Assembly: GCA_947561585.1 (NCBI GenBank)
Contig: CANNZV010001053.1
Location: 35,910 to 99,909 of the forward strand
Length of the DNA stretch: 64,000 nucleotides
Direction: 5' to 3'
Source: Caprella mutica
Taxonomy: Eukaryota > Arthropoda > Malacostraca > Amphipoda > Caprellidae
Positions 41,782-58,767 of this stretch are shown here, piece by piece. A program made the position numbers and the translations under genes. How positions within the stretch are numbered: position 1 is the first letter of the stretch; every line of letters begins with the position of its first letter. Below the pieces are notes generated by a model. That model searched no databases, had not been told where the DNA came from, and was given only the letters and a program-made list of their open reading frames with translations.

Positions 41782-44401
41782 TCCCAAAATTGTAGTCGAA
41801 AGCGCGAATTAGTCAAAATTCAATTTTTCCAAATAAGGTCATGTTATATATTATTTTTTAGCATTTTTTATACTGATTAACTTTCTAAGAGAACTTACGT
41901 CTCAAAGTAAACATATAAAGAGTTACACAAATTTATTGGACAATAAAATCATTTGAAATTACAATATCTTTCAACATTATAGATAATATGTCAAAAATAT
42001 TGTTGTCATCTTTAGTTTCCGGTTCATCATCACTGTTGTAGTCATCAACTGTTGAGATTACCTGCAATATACACCAAAAAAGTACAATCATTTTATTATC
42101 ATGGATGGAACTGCACCCCAAAAATTCTTTAAATCAACATTTTTGCCACTATTACTTATGCGTTTGAGCATCAAACTCCGCGGCATTCGCCACATGTTTA
42201 AACGCTTCGGTCACCGTACTTTCGATACGAGCATGTTATCCAGACTCATGAGTTTTTGTACCTAGCTTTAAAAAATCGGATTCATTCTCTTTTTATAGTT
42301 AGGCTAGTTGAAAAAATTGTAAATCCATGGAATAAAACTTTGAAATATAAACAACTCAGGGTATACAATATTTTACCTTGCATTTAAATCTGTTGACTTT
42401 CATCAGTGACTGTGGTGCGATTTGGTCATCCGTCATCACCGGAGCATTAAAACCATTTTCTAATATCTGTCCCTTGTCCTGTGGCTGAATATTGAAGTCG
42501 TGATCATGGACCATTGTATGTGTTTATAATGGCTGCGCAGACCGTGCTAGTTAGCTGTCTCTTCGGTTGGCGGAATATTTTCGGGAGTAATGATTCCCTT
42601 GAATGCCAAATCAGCATACTTCTGATATCTACAAACAGATACAATTTCAACACCTTGATTTCTGCTGATCAACTTCAACACTTCCACATCAACACTCTAT
42701 GGGCAACAGAATATATTAACTTGCTTCTCAATGATTCAGATTTGGTGCTCAAATTATGAATATTTAATCTCCCCTTCCCAACTATTGATGACGTTGTATC
42801 ACAACCAATGAAGGCATATAGAAAAAGCAAAGATTCCTTATAAATTTGTTTCGCAAGGATGCATGCATGTTTGATATTCAGGCAATCATCATTTTTCAAA
42901 ACGTAGATGTCAAGATGGTTCTCAGTATTCCTGGTGAACAAACATTACAGTGATATCTTTGTCATCTGCAACAGCAACTGTAGTTGTGGACTTTGCTTAT
43001 CAAGAGTTATCTTTGCAATAACAGTATCACCAGAACAATTAGTTTCTTCGATGTTTGCCCTCCTAAATTTGATTTACAGAAAATGTATCAATCGTGCCTT
43101 GTTCTTGGTGTAAGAAAATAAGAGCACTCTTGTGTAGACGGAAAAGGGTCGTCTTCTTGGACCTGAACATTAAACTTTGTGGTATGATGTTTCGGCACTC
43201 GTGCTCTTGACTTTTAATGTTTTCGTCTTTTAACCATCAAATATCACCTCTGCTGAATTATCATAACGTTTCTTCAAAATGCATTATGTAAGTATAAGCA
43301 ATTGAAATGTATGAGTCGATCTTTTGCCAATTGACTCTGTGAAGCAAACAGCAATGCTCCTACATCGATGACGAAAGAGCTGTTTTGTGCAATGTCTTTC
43401 TTTGGCATTGCCTCCTATTCTAGCATGAGGACCTTTGCAATTTTTGCATGATGACAAAGGTTCGGTTGTTGCCGTTGGTTCATATCGAAAGAAATGCTGA
43501 ATGTTCCCTGCTAGTTCGGTTATCATTACCATGAGATGAAAGAAAGCCTGTGGGTCAGGTAGCCTCTTACTTCTGGTTTGTCGGATGTTGTTACGAAGCG
43601 ATGTAAGAGATTTCAACTGTTTGTTCCTTTTGAGTGAGGCTTCGTTCACTTTTATTATACAGGCTCTTCTGAATGCCATTATCGACTAGTACAATGGTCC
43701 GTGATCAACGACTTAAAAATTCAGCCAAAAGAGTAGGGACAGATATTAGAAAACGTTTTTTTTTTTTTTTTCTCCGGTGATGATAGATGACCAAATCACA
43801 CCACAGTCACTGATGAAAGTCAATAGATCTGAGTTGTTTATATTTCAAAGTTTTATTCCATGGATTTATAATTTTTTCAACTAGCCTAACTTTAAAAAGA
43901 GAATGAATCCGATTTTTTTAAAGCTAGGTACAAAAACTCATGAGTCTGGAAAACATGCTCGTATCGAAAGTACGGTGACCGAAGCGTTTAAACATGTGAC
44001 AAATGCCGCAGAGTTTGATGCTCAAACGCACAAGTAATAGTGGCAAAGATGTTGATTTAAAGGATTTTTGGGGTGCAGTTCCATCCATGATAATAAAATG
44101 ATTGTACTTTTTTGTTGTATATTGCAGGTAATTTCAACAGTTGATGACCTCAACAGTGATGATGAACCGGAAACTAAAGATGACAACAATATTTTTTGGC
44201 ATATTATCTATAATGTTGAAAGATATTGTAATTTCGAATGATTTTATTGTCCAATAAATTTGTGTAACTCTTTATGTGTTTACTTTGAGACGTAAGTTCT
44301 CTTAGAAAGTTAATCAGTATAAAAAATGATGTATAACATGACCTTATTTGGAAAAATTGAATTTTGACTAATTCGCGCTTTCGACTACAATTTTGGGAAT
44401 T
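41782..44401 (-). mobile_element. 2.6-kb inverted-repeat element with GCDTTS-protein fragments
   Basis: Arms 41782-42445 and 43771-44401 are inverted copies with few differences. Loop 42446-43770 carries minus-strand protein pieces: 43679-43284 (NKQLKSLTSLRNNIRQTRSK, LPDPQAFFHLM, CKNCKGPHARI) and 42941-42675 (HLDIYVLKNDDCLNIKH, FLYAFIGCDTTSSIVGKGR). The second fits a family of invertebrate transposon-associated proteins with an FHAxTGCDTTS...GKG motif. Each arm holds an acidic last exon after TATATTGCAG (VISTVDDYNSDDEPETKDDN) followed by CCAATAAA. In the right arm KTHESGKHARIESTVTEAFK is open; in the left arm the same stretch has a stop. It lies inside a region of GAACA arrays. Confidence 0.75.
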
Positions 44402-44409
44402 AGAAAAAA

Positions 44410-44485
44410 AATGAAAAAACACAGAAAAAACAATGAACAAAAGAATTAACAAAACAGTGAACAAAGCAATGAACAGAACAGTGAA
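44410..44485. repeat. 12-bp GAACA array, right remnant
   Basis: GAACAAAAGAATTAACAAAACAGTG and similar units end at 44485 (longest exact word ATGAACAGAACAGTGAAC). Probably once continuous with 41088-41440 before the inverted-repeat element inserted. Confidence 0.8.
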
Positions 44486-46330
44486 CCATACACTGTTAAT
44501 AGACTATACGTATCGCATGTCATCAATTATTTAAAGTGCAATGATCCTATGTAAAATAAAGTGAATTAAATACGAAATGTTATTATTTTAATTTATCCAT
44601 AATATTATGTATTAACTGATACCAATTACCAAATGACTATTGGGAGATAATTAAATATTGAAATTAGCTTTCTAAATGATATACGGTATAAGAATAATAT
44701 ATTCAAGTCCTTATATCAATATAACATACAGGTAAATGGTGTAAATATATATAGGTATAGGTTAAATAACAATCATTAAATTAACAAACTAAACATATTT
44801 AGTAGAATAAAAAACGAGTAGATTTATCATGTGAAAACGTGAGATAAATAATGCAACAAAAAATAGTATTTAAAATAAATGTATTGGATGTAGCGTTACC
44901 CGACCGGTTCACATTATCGATCAAATAAAAAAACTACCATCACATTGCCATTTTTTCCAGTCATTGCTGCCTATTTACCGAGAAAATCCCCTCTCAGCTG
45001 ATATCATTAATTGCACAACAGATCTTACAAGTGTTTGCAAACAAACAGAACATTCTAACAGGATGAACAGTTGCACAATCTTTTCCACAGACACTGTTGT
45101 ACTTCACTTTTGTTAATATACCTCAGTCAGTGACTTAGACTCTATATGCTTTTTCTGCCACTGCATGTTCTCACTAAAGCTACCGAACGGGAGAGGTACA
45201 CACCTCGTTCTTACACCGTACACTCGTGTACTCGTATGACACACTCACTTACCCTCACCACCACTCCCTTTGCCTCTCACTCTAGTAAGAGTAACCACTC
45301 TTAGTCCAAACACTCACCCGCTATGAGGCTACAGCGCCACCTACTCTCAAGTCCGCTAACTAACTGCTTTGTTAGGTACCTACTTAGTAGGTTAGATAGC
45401 AACAGGATGCAGTTATTGATTGCGTGGCACAGACTTAGCAACAAAACATGAATTCTATTCTTCAAATTCATTACATTAACCTAATTTATCTATCGAGTAG
45501 TGACTTTAAATTGGATTAACTTTAAATCTTCCATCGTACGAGGTTTAGTATCAATACCGGTACTTTGATGATTCTCTGTACCATCACCTACAGTACTATA
45601 TGGTACATTATTCAATGATATTAATTAGATTCATTCTATAGTACTATTTATAGTGGCGAAAGCATTACTCAATATTAAGGTGGGGCAATAAAAGTCGTTT
45701 AAACAAATAAAATGCATCATAAAGATAAGGTTGAACAGTGTACATGTGACACATAAAATATCTGTGCATTATATCATAAGAGGTATTAATTATATTGATT
45801 TTCTAGTCTCGAGAATATGGTTACAATTTCATTAAAAACTATTCAATAAGTCACTAATAAGTTTACATTTTAACAACCATATTAAAATAATGAACAAGTT
45901 TTGTATAATATAATTAAATATTTGTGTTCAAATAACTGCTTCTAAATTTATTATATCCTTTATTGTGAAGATTGCAAGTGCAGTGAAAGAGAGGAAAAAT
46001 TTAAAATAATGAGAATTTTCACTAACTAAATTAGATATAAAACATAGGGAATGATTATATGTTTAAATCTTAAATCCAATAACAGATATTATTTTAAAAA
46101 ATACAAGCTAAAAAAATCCCCAATAACTAAACCTTAAATTAAAGAATAAACTTTGAAAGAAAATAAACAACTTGATATATATAAAGTATATAAAAATTTT
46201 ATACTTAAAAAAAATTCGTTTCGAAATTAGATGAAAATACTGAAATGGAAATGTAGTTAAGAATAATTTGTAAAAGAATAGATGAAAAAATATAAAAATC
46301 AACAAATTCCAAAATTTTGATAATTTTTCT
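44486..46330. other. Intergenic; a less AT-rich patch at 44980-45370
   Basis: 44892-44932 is a GGGTAAG-family half end (CCCGACCGGTTCACATTATC). From 44980 to 45370 the base composition rises and resembles a promoter or 5' UTR (CACACTCACTTACCCTCACC), similar in style to the flank at 860-1000, but no open frame follows. The rest is AT-rich. Confidence 0.35.
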
Positions 46331-46487
46331 AGGGTAACTTTCAAGAGATCGGATAGTACCACATTTTCAATCTTGTTAGCAAAATATAAAATTATTATTT
46401 AGCAAATAAAAATTGAATTATAATAATTATAATACCTAAAAAAATTCTTTATGATCGGAAAGGTAGAACTGTTCGATAAATTTTATA
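46331..46487. mobile_element. GGGTAAG-family MITE copy
   Basis: Left TAGGGTAACTTTCAAGAGAT, CGGATAGTACCACATTTTCA; right TTATGATCGGAAAGGTAGAA, CTGTTCGATAAATTT. Outer right end decayed. Confidence 0.75.
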
Positions 46488-46587
46488 TTTCTCTAGATTT
46501 TCCAATAACATTTAGTCTAATTTCACAACCTTCTCAAAATCCGTAAGAAATTTTGAGCAACTAAATGTGTACCAATTAATTCACTCT

Positions 46588-46709
46588 TAGGGTGACCACC
46601 CAATTACCGGACACAGGATGCAACTTTTGTCATGAAACTATCCGACCTTTAGAAATACAATCATGACTTGCGCTGACACCCACTTTCCGAGTCCTGCGTT
46701 ATCACCCTA
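46588..46709. mobile_element. MITE with ends TAGGGTGAYMAC
   Basis: Left TAGGGTGACCACCCAATTAC, CGGACACAGGATGCA; right GAGTCCTGCGTTATCACCCTA read inverted gives TAGGGTGATAACGCAGGACT. About 122 bp. Confidence 0.7.
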
Positions 46710-47215
46710 GGTTATTATCGTATATATTTTGTAAGGTCATTATATCCGGATCACCACCTACTGTGTACCTACATAGTGAAACTGTTGTAAATTAGCATCA
46801 TCGTCAGAAATAATAAGAAGAGAGATTTATCAAACTGTAGTTAGTTAATGGCTAAAAACTTTTCCAATGTTTAATATAGTGGTAAAGCTACAGCAACTGA
46901 GTAAATCAACTTATAGTTCAAATGACAGAGAGCACAGGAAAATAGTACGGTTAAGGAGAGAGAGAACTGCTTATTATTAATACTGATTATTTAGTACTGA
47001 TGCCTAATAATCTAGTAACGAAGATGCATATTTTATCACAAGAGAATCAATGCCAAGTTCCCCTCAAACAATTTGAATAATTACTACCTATAACAGCATT
47101 TCTCCACCCCTCCTCAACCCCCTATCCACCCAATGGTGAGCCTGGCAACCAGGCCCGCCACCAGTCACAACTCATCCCACATGGGGCTACTTTTGGCGGT
47201 GTTCCGGGCGTTTCC

Positions 47216-53365
<6,150 letters not shown>

Positions 53366-55015
53366 TATTATAACCCTTATTTATTCAACAGTCTTCACAA
53401 GACTGGAATCAAGGCTCGTGAACAGTTATTCGGAGAAACGGGACGTAATAACCAGAATAAATACCATTCAGTGCTTTATTATGTAGAAATTTTATTATCC
53501 TGTCTGTGATTGGACTAGAGAACTAAAACGTCATTAGTGCCTTAAAATGAAGGCTTCTTATTGGCTCTTGTATCACATACTTTTAAACTGTGATTGTTCT
53601 AGAACGTGTCGTTGCTTATAGAATGAGGTTACTCTTATTATTATAATTATTGCTGTGATTAGAGGGAATTTGACCTCAATTGACAATTTGACATACACAA
53701 ATAATAAACAAATTATGGATCAAATTAGGTATTTGTGAAAAAATTTACTTTAACATTGTTATTTTTTATTACCAAATGTTGCCTAACTGCAAAGTCAACA
53801 TAATTTTTAACAGGCTAATTTTTTTTAGTCTACTCTCAAATATCATGAGAGTTTTCTATGGCGAACATATTTTTTCATAGAAAATCAATATAAATTACTA
53901 CGGGAACTAATGAATATTCAAAAACTGTAGAATATATATTTCGCACTATGCTGAAAACCATACCCGCAAGGAAAATTCAAAATAATTCATAATAAATTGA
54001 TAATTAATTTGATCGGTTGTTCAATGACATTTCGTCTTATGATTTATGACTTTTATTCAAAGCTGGATCCAGGATTACAGACATTGTAATATGTAGTACG
54101 TAAAAAATTGTTGCAAGGGAACAAATTTCTTATAGGCTACATTTAATATTTTCAGTGAAAACACCATTATATCTATACTGTTGAAAAAATACACGCAATA
54201 ATGATAAACTATTAATTACCTATTTACCTTATATCTAAAGGGTAAATTTGCCCGTACAATTTATCCGTAGCCAATAGGTCTATGTATTTTGTAGAAACAA
54301 GTACTACCTAATTACTTTTATATATTAGGTATCATTTTTGATGTAAACTTAAAGTATTTCAGCTTCTATAATTGGTCAGAACAATGGAGAAATCATTTAG
54401 GAAGTTTGGACCTATGAATAAGTATATTACTATGTTATGTATGATTAAAATTCGAAATCATTCAAAAAATGATAACTACAGAAAAGTGAAGATCACCGTC
54501 ACACGGCCATTCTCTTGCCAACTAAGCAAAAATACATACTTAATTATTATTTATTGACCTTTTGTAATTAAATAGTTGATTTACCTGTATTTACTGAAAT
54601 AATCTTGAAAAAATGAACAAATAGTGAGAATACTACACCAAGTGACAACTGACAAGACTGCCTAGGTAGCTACCATGAGGTAATATAGTACGTACTTTTA
54701 TAAAAAAGCGAGGTAATTTTCTTGCTAGAGTTAAATACTTCGAATGAATTATTATTTTCAATGGAAATTTCGTTCATCCATTTCAAGTAGATTTGTGTTT
54801 TAGTAAAAAAAGATTAATCTGAAGAAATCGTTTATACCTAATTAAAATATGTATAGTACATAAGTAATATACACAACACACGTATGTCGCATGTACTATA
54901 GATAGCTATATCTATGACATGGAATCACTTTTAATTATTTCGATTGATTTATATATACGTATAACTTATAAGAAATTTCATTTACCGCCATGCATGTATA
55001 ATTAAATAGATAGTT
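53366..55015. other. QPCT 5' flank and AT-rich intergenic
   Basis: Apart from the CCAAT boxes nothing is recognised. Open frame 54372-54557 is short and unlike any family I know. Confidence 0.3.
53509..53564 (-). promoter_or_regulatory. Two CCAAT boxes upstream of QPCT
   Basis: CCAAT on the coding strand at 53513-53509 (GTCCAATCAC) and 53564-53560 (AGCCAATAAG), 144-199 bases upstream of the start codon. No TATA box is evident. Start of transcription not determined. Confidence 0.4.
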
Positions 55016-55446
55016 ATATATGTTCCGCGCAAACTCCTTTAATCCCCTAACGCCGACCATGCGTTGAAACCTTCAGTTTATTTTTACAACAAATTACACA
55101 ACGGTCATCTATGTTGAAAATTTCAAAGTAATCGTCATCCATATCTTGTCATTCTTGTTGAGTTATTCAAAGTAATCTCCATATAATCATTTATAAATGA
55201 ATATTATTTTGAAACTCTCAACATAAATCATTATAAATGGCCGATATGTTGTTTGTTGCATCCTCTAGACCGCTAGGTTGTTGTACTCCACACTTCACGA
55301 TTGTTTAATTACCTGACAAGGGGGTTCGGGAAGCGGCACGCCCCCCTGGACATATATATTGGTATTCGATTTGATAATTTATAAAATGAAGGTATTAAAG
55401 GGGTTTGTCGAGATTTTGCAAATCTACAAATTGCGTGGAACATATA
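55016..55446. mobile_element. MITE with TATATGTTCCGCGCAA ends, carrying core copy 6
   Basis: TATATGTTCCGCGCAA (55016) faces TTGCGTGGAACATATA (55431-55446). The right interior GAGATTTTGCAAATCTACAA matches the element at 39797. Nested at 55246-55360 is a Foldback-family core: GTTGTTTGTTGCATCC, CTCCACACTTCACGATTG, TAATTACCTGACAAGGGGG, GGCACGCCCCCC. Confidence 0.7.
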
Positions 55447-55544
55447 CATTAATATTGTTATAAGTATCAACAAAAGTGAATGGGTTATGTACTCATGTTG
55501 CATTATTTTTGCTGAACCTATAGTCATCTTTATATTTAGCTAAC

Positions 55545-55923
55545 ATGAAGCAACAATATATGAACTTAATATTCAAATATGATGAATTTTTATATATCAA
55601 TCAATACCCTATAATGGATATTTCTCAAGAAAAGGCTTCTTATTTTGTTGAGGATTGGGAAATTACTCAAAAAGATATTCTTTTTGAGTTCTTCTCTTCT
55701 TTCGAAAGAAGTTGATAATTTTCGAAGATATATTTATATTGGAGATAAAAAAAACATTAAACCTGATAATCTGAATTTCCTATTTTCTTATTTTAAGAAA
55801 TTTTGAAACAACTCGAGTAATTCATATAAAAAATGATGGAAGCTCAAGATCGATGCTCTCTACAGTTCATATCTACGAAGATATTTTGGATAAATCAGTG
55901 ATGGAAAATCCCCTCAGCTTGTA
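55545..55923 (+). pseudogene. Frameshifted remnant of an unknown protein
   Basis: I do not recognise the family. Three consecutive open stretches in two frame changes read like one protein: 55545-55713 from an ATG (NLIFKYDEFLYINQYPIMDI, YFVEDWEITQKDILFEF), then 55690-55806 (LLSKEVDNFRRYIYIGD, DNLNFLFSYFKKF), then about 55802-55923 (ETTRVIHIKND, SMLSTVHIYEDILDKS, VMENPLSL, stop). Codons are AT-rich, aromatic and charged residues alternate as in a folded protein. No splice signals explain the shifts, so a decayed gene or retrocopy is likeliest. Confidence 0.4.
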
Positions 55924-56866
55924 GAAGTAAGGTCGTCGACGAGGCGGAATAGTACGTTTGCTAGATGTAGGTATAATACCTAATAGTAGTTATAGACTGT
56001 TGTAATTTACAGGGTAGGTATAATGAATGGCACACTAAGGACTGAGTAACAAACATCATGCGATAGGCATGATTAGAGATATTTTATCTATTACCACGCA
56101 TGTATAAGTACAGTGATCTAATAGAGTGACCTTGCTAAAATGAAGGCAACAGATTAATCAATCGGTTTTTAAGGTGCATAATTTATGATGCATTTTGAAG
56201 GAGGTGAGTTAAATAAAAGTGTATCTGTAGTCAGTGTAATGATTCTTTCTTATGGTATTAATTTTTCATTTTTAAAAAGAAACTTCAGTAATTATAAAGC
56301 TTCAAGTTATTTAAAATTTTGTTTGGGCCCACTACAATAAATTTATATGATTTGAAAATAATATAAAATTAAAATTCTGATTTGTATTTTGTCATGCAGT
56401 GACTCTTTTTTATGATAGTACCTGATTTCAATTAATTGATTAGTTTTATTATTTGAAATGTTAAATCATTAAAAAGGTTTTTTTTCTTACATATGGTACG
56501 TACAACAATTTTTTTTGTTGTACCTTTTTTTTTAAATATACATAATTATGGTATATTCAATGTGGAAGTCATTGAAAATATCAATTTAGTTATTATATAA
56601 AATTGGAAAATAGTTTTATAGTGTGTTATTATCCTTTCCTGAACCATTCATTACTGGGTACAACTTCTCTGAGAGCTCAATCCACTCATGCAAGGAACCA
56701 GCTGACCGGTGTGCTTGCAGTCATCACAGACATTATATGACGCTGTACGCGGTTTCTGTTGTAATGATTCTCAGTATTCATATGGCATGTATATTATTAG
56801 ACAAATCACAAATGTATTTCGGAGATGTTACTTGTGGATGACAGTACGTCAGAAGTAGAAGATCAT

Positions 56867-56896
56867 GATGAACAATGAGTCTTATCATTGTTCATC
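56867..56896. repeat. Perfect 12-bp stem, 6-nt loop
   Basis: GATGAACAATGA (56867-56878), loop GTCTTA, then TCATTGTTCATC (56885-56896). Lies just past an open stretch at 56623-56841 that I cannot assign. No U run follows, so it is not a typical Pol III terminator. Confidence 0.8.
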
Positions 56897-57177
56897 AGAG
56901 TATCGTCTGCTCTGACTTATTCTTCTCAACATTCGGGAGACTAAAATTAGCTTTGGTTTTACACTGAGAAAGTGTTGCTAGAATTGTGCATACTTTTGTG
57001 CACATTTGACATCAATGCATATCGAGTATATTTTTTAGATAAAATGCAACTAGGATTTCTTCTATTTTTAAAATTAAAAATATATGACGTTCCAACAGTA
57101 AACAATGTCATCTTCAGGAAATAAATAAATAAATTTTATCAAAAATTAATGTTCTTTATAGTGTTCTTTTTTTCTTT

Positions 57178-57222
57178 TTTGACCGAACATGTAAAATCGA
57201 CCGATAATTTGTAATTTTCCCT
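57178..57222. mobile_element. GGGTAAG-family MITE, solo right end
   Basis: TTTGACCGAACATGTAAAAT, CGACCGATAATTTGTAATT, TTCCCTT match the right end of the family. Confidence 0.5.
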
Positions 57223-57276
57223 TATTATAATGCATATTGATATTTTACAGTATATGCTACGTTTTATATTACCGAG

Positions 57277-57696
57277 TGCGTATTCAGAAGAGAGTACGCA
57301 TGTATTATTTTCTCAATCTATGCAACTATGAGCCAATATCCTTAGATAAGATTATTTTAATTGTACCTTTCCATTGTATATTGAGAAATAACATTCACAT
57401 GATTGTTGCTAAGTTAGACCATTAAATTGGAGAAGAAGAATTGTTATACCTACGTTAAAATGTAATATAAAAATAATTCGATACATTGCGTATTCAGAAG
57501 AGAGTACGCATGTATTATTTTCTCAATCTATGCAACTATGAGCCAATATCCTTAGATAAGATTATTTTAATTGTACCTTTCCATTGTATATTGAGAAATA
57601 ACATTCACATGATTGTTGCTAAGTTAGACCATTAAATTGGAGAAGAAGAATTGTTATACCTACGTTAAAATGTAATATAAAAATAATTCGATACAT
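57277..57696. repeat. Identical 210-bp tandem duplication
   Basis: 57277-57486 and 57487-57696 are identical by eye over 210 bases, both beginning TGCGTATTCAGAAGAGAGTA except that the last bases of copy 2 run into flanking TTATT. No inverted ends or target duplication. Confidence 0.95.
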
Positions 57697-57957
57697 TTAT
57701 TTTATTCATTTTATAATCTATACTAAACTTTTAAGATACAAAGCTTCATTTCAAAATGGTTTACGTACTCAGTTTTGCAATAGTAAGAAATGCAAGCAAT
57801 ATTTGCGTCACAATGACAGTTTATGACACGTTATCAGTTGGATGCGTAATGCTGACAGACACATTTGAGTCACTAGAAATATGTCATCCTGACCCCAATT
57901 TCAATGTCATTTGGTACGAAGCAAATGTCAAAATCACTAAGCAGTAGATAGATCAAT

Positions 57958-58117
57958 AATTAAACAGTTTCACATTTTCGACACCAAAAGAAAAAAAAAA
58001 TCACAATTTCAAATTTTAACTCCAGATATAATGATACCATTTAAAATGTTAAATTATATAGATTTTTCTTCTCTGATCGATAATAACAAACCGACCGATA
58101 AAACGGAATATACCCTA
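57958..58117. mobile_element. GGGTAAG-family MITE copy
   Basis: Left AATTAAACAGTTTCACATTT, TCGACACCAAAAG; right CTTCTCTGATCGATAATAAC, CCGATAAAACGGAATATACC, CTA. Lies about 550 bp upstream of the AHCY TATA box. Confidence 0.75.
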
Positions 58118-58669
58118 GTTAGCTATCTATATATCCTAACTAAATGAATGTTTAATGAACAAAATATCAATGAAACATCCTTATTATAAATATTTCATGA
58201 CAAAAGTCATACCACTCGATTGAAATGGTTGAAATTTAGTTCACAAATAAATATTAAAATATACCTATAGCTAGGTATCATATCGATTATTCAAACATAA
58301 CTAATTATACCTTTGGAATAATGACAGTCTACCAATATTGATTGTCATTATTTTTAATAGCTACCAATATAGATTGCGAGCATATGATGTTACAGTTGGG
58401 ATTTATTTGAAGATGATATTTTCCGTGATGCTAGCTCCAGTTCGAACTATTTTAGAAACGAAATGAATGAATGGCATCATGAATCCATATTGCAAATTTG
58501 TATTGGATATTGATAGGGTTTCCAATTCTTGAACAAATAACTAAGTTCTTTGTTTCTTACAAATAACTTTTATAATATGTTATCTAAATGAAGCCTGATA
58601 TCTATTAAGTTATGTATATTTGGTATGTAAGTGCTGTACGTTTGTGTGTATTGGCGTTCTACCGGCAAG

Positions 58670-58678
58670 TATATAAAG
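58670..58678 (+). promoter_or_regulatory. TATA box of AHCY
   Basis: TATATAAAG, 90 bases before the AHCY start codon; transcription would start near 58700, giving a short 5' UTR of about 70 bases. The surrounding sequence (GGCGTTCTACCGGCAAG) is less AT-rich than the flanks. Confidence 0.7.
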
Positions 58679-58767
58679 GGTTGGCAGCTGTACATCTGCC
58701 TCTTTAAGTTTCAGAAGCCAGTGAGTGAACTTGTTTGGTCTGTTTCTCTAGTCATCCATCCATCAAA

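Noticed and set aside
44980..45370. First exon of another gene
   Set aside because: The base composition suggests a promoter, but no open frame with splice donor could be joined to downstream sequence.
57756..57947. 63-residue frame upstream of AHCY as a gene
   Set aside because: Its composition is not clearly non-random, but there is no family match, splice context or conserved motif visible.
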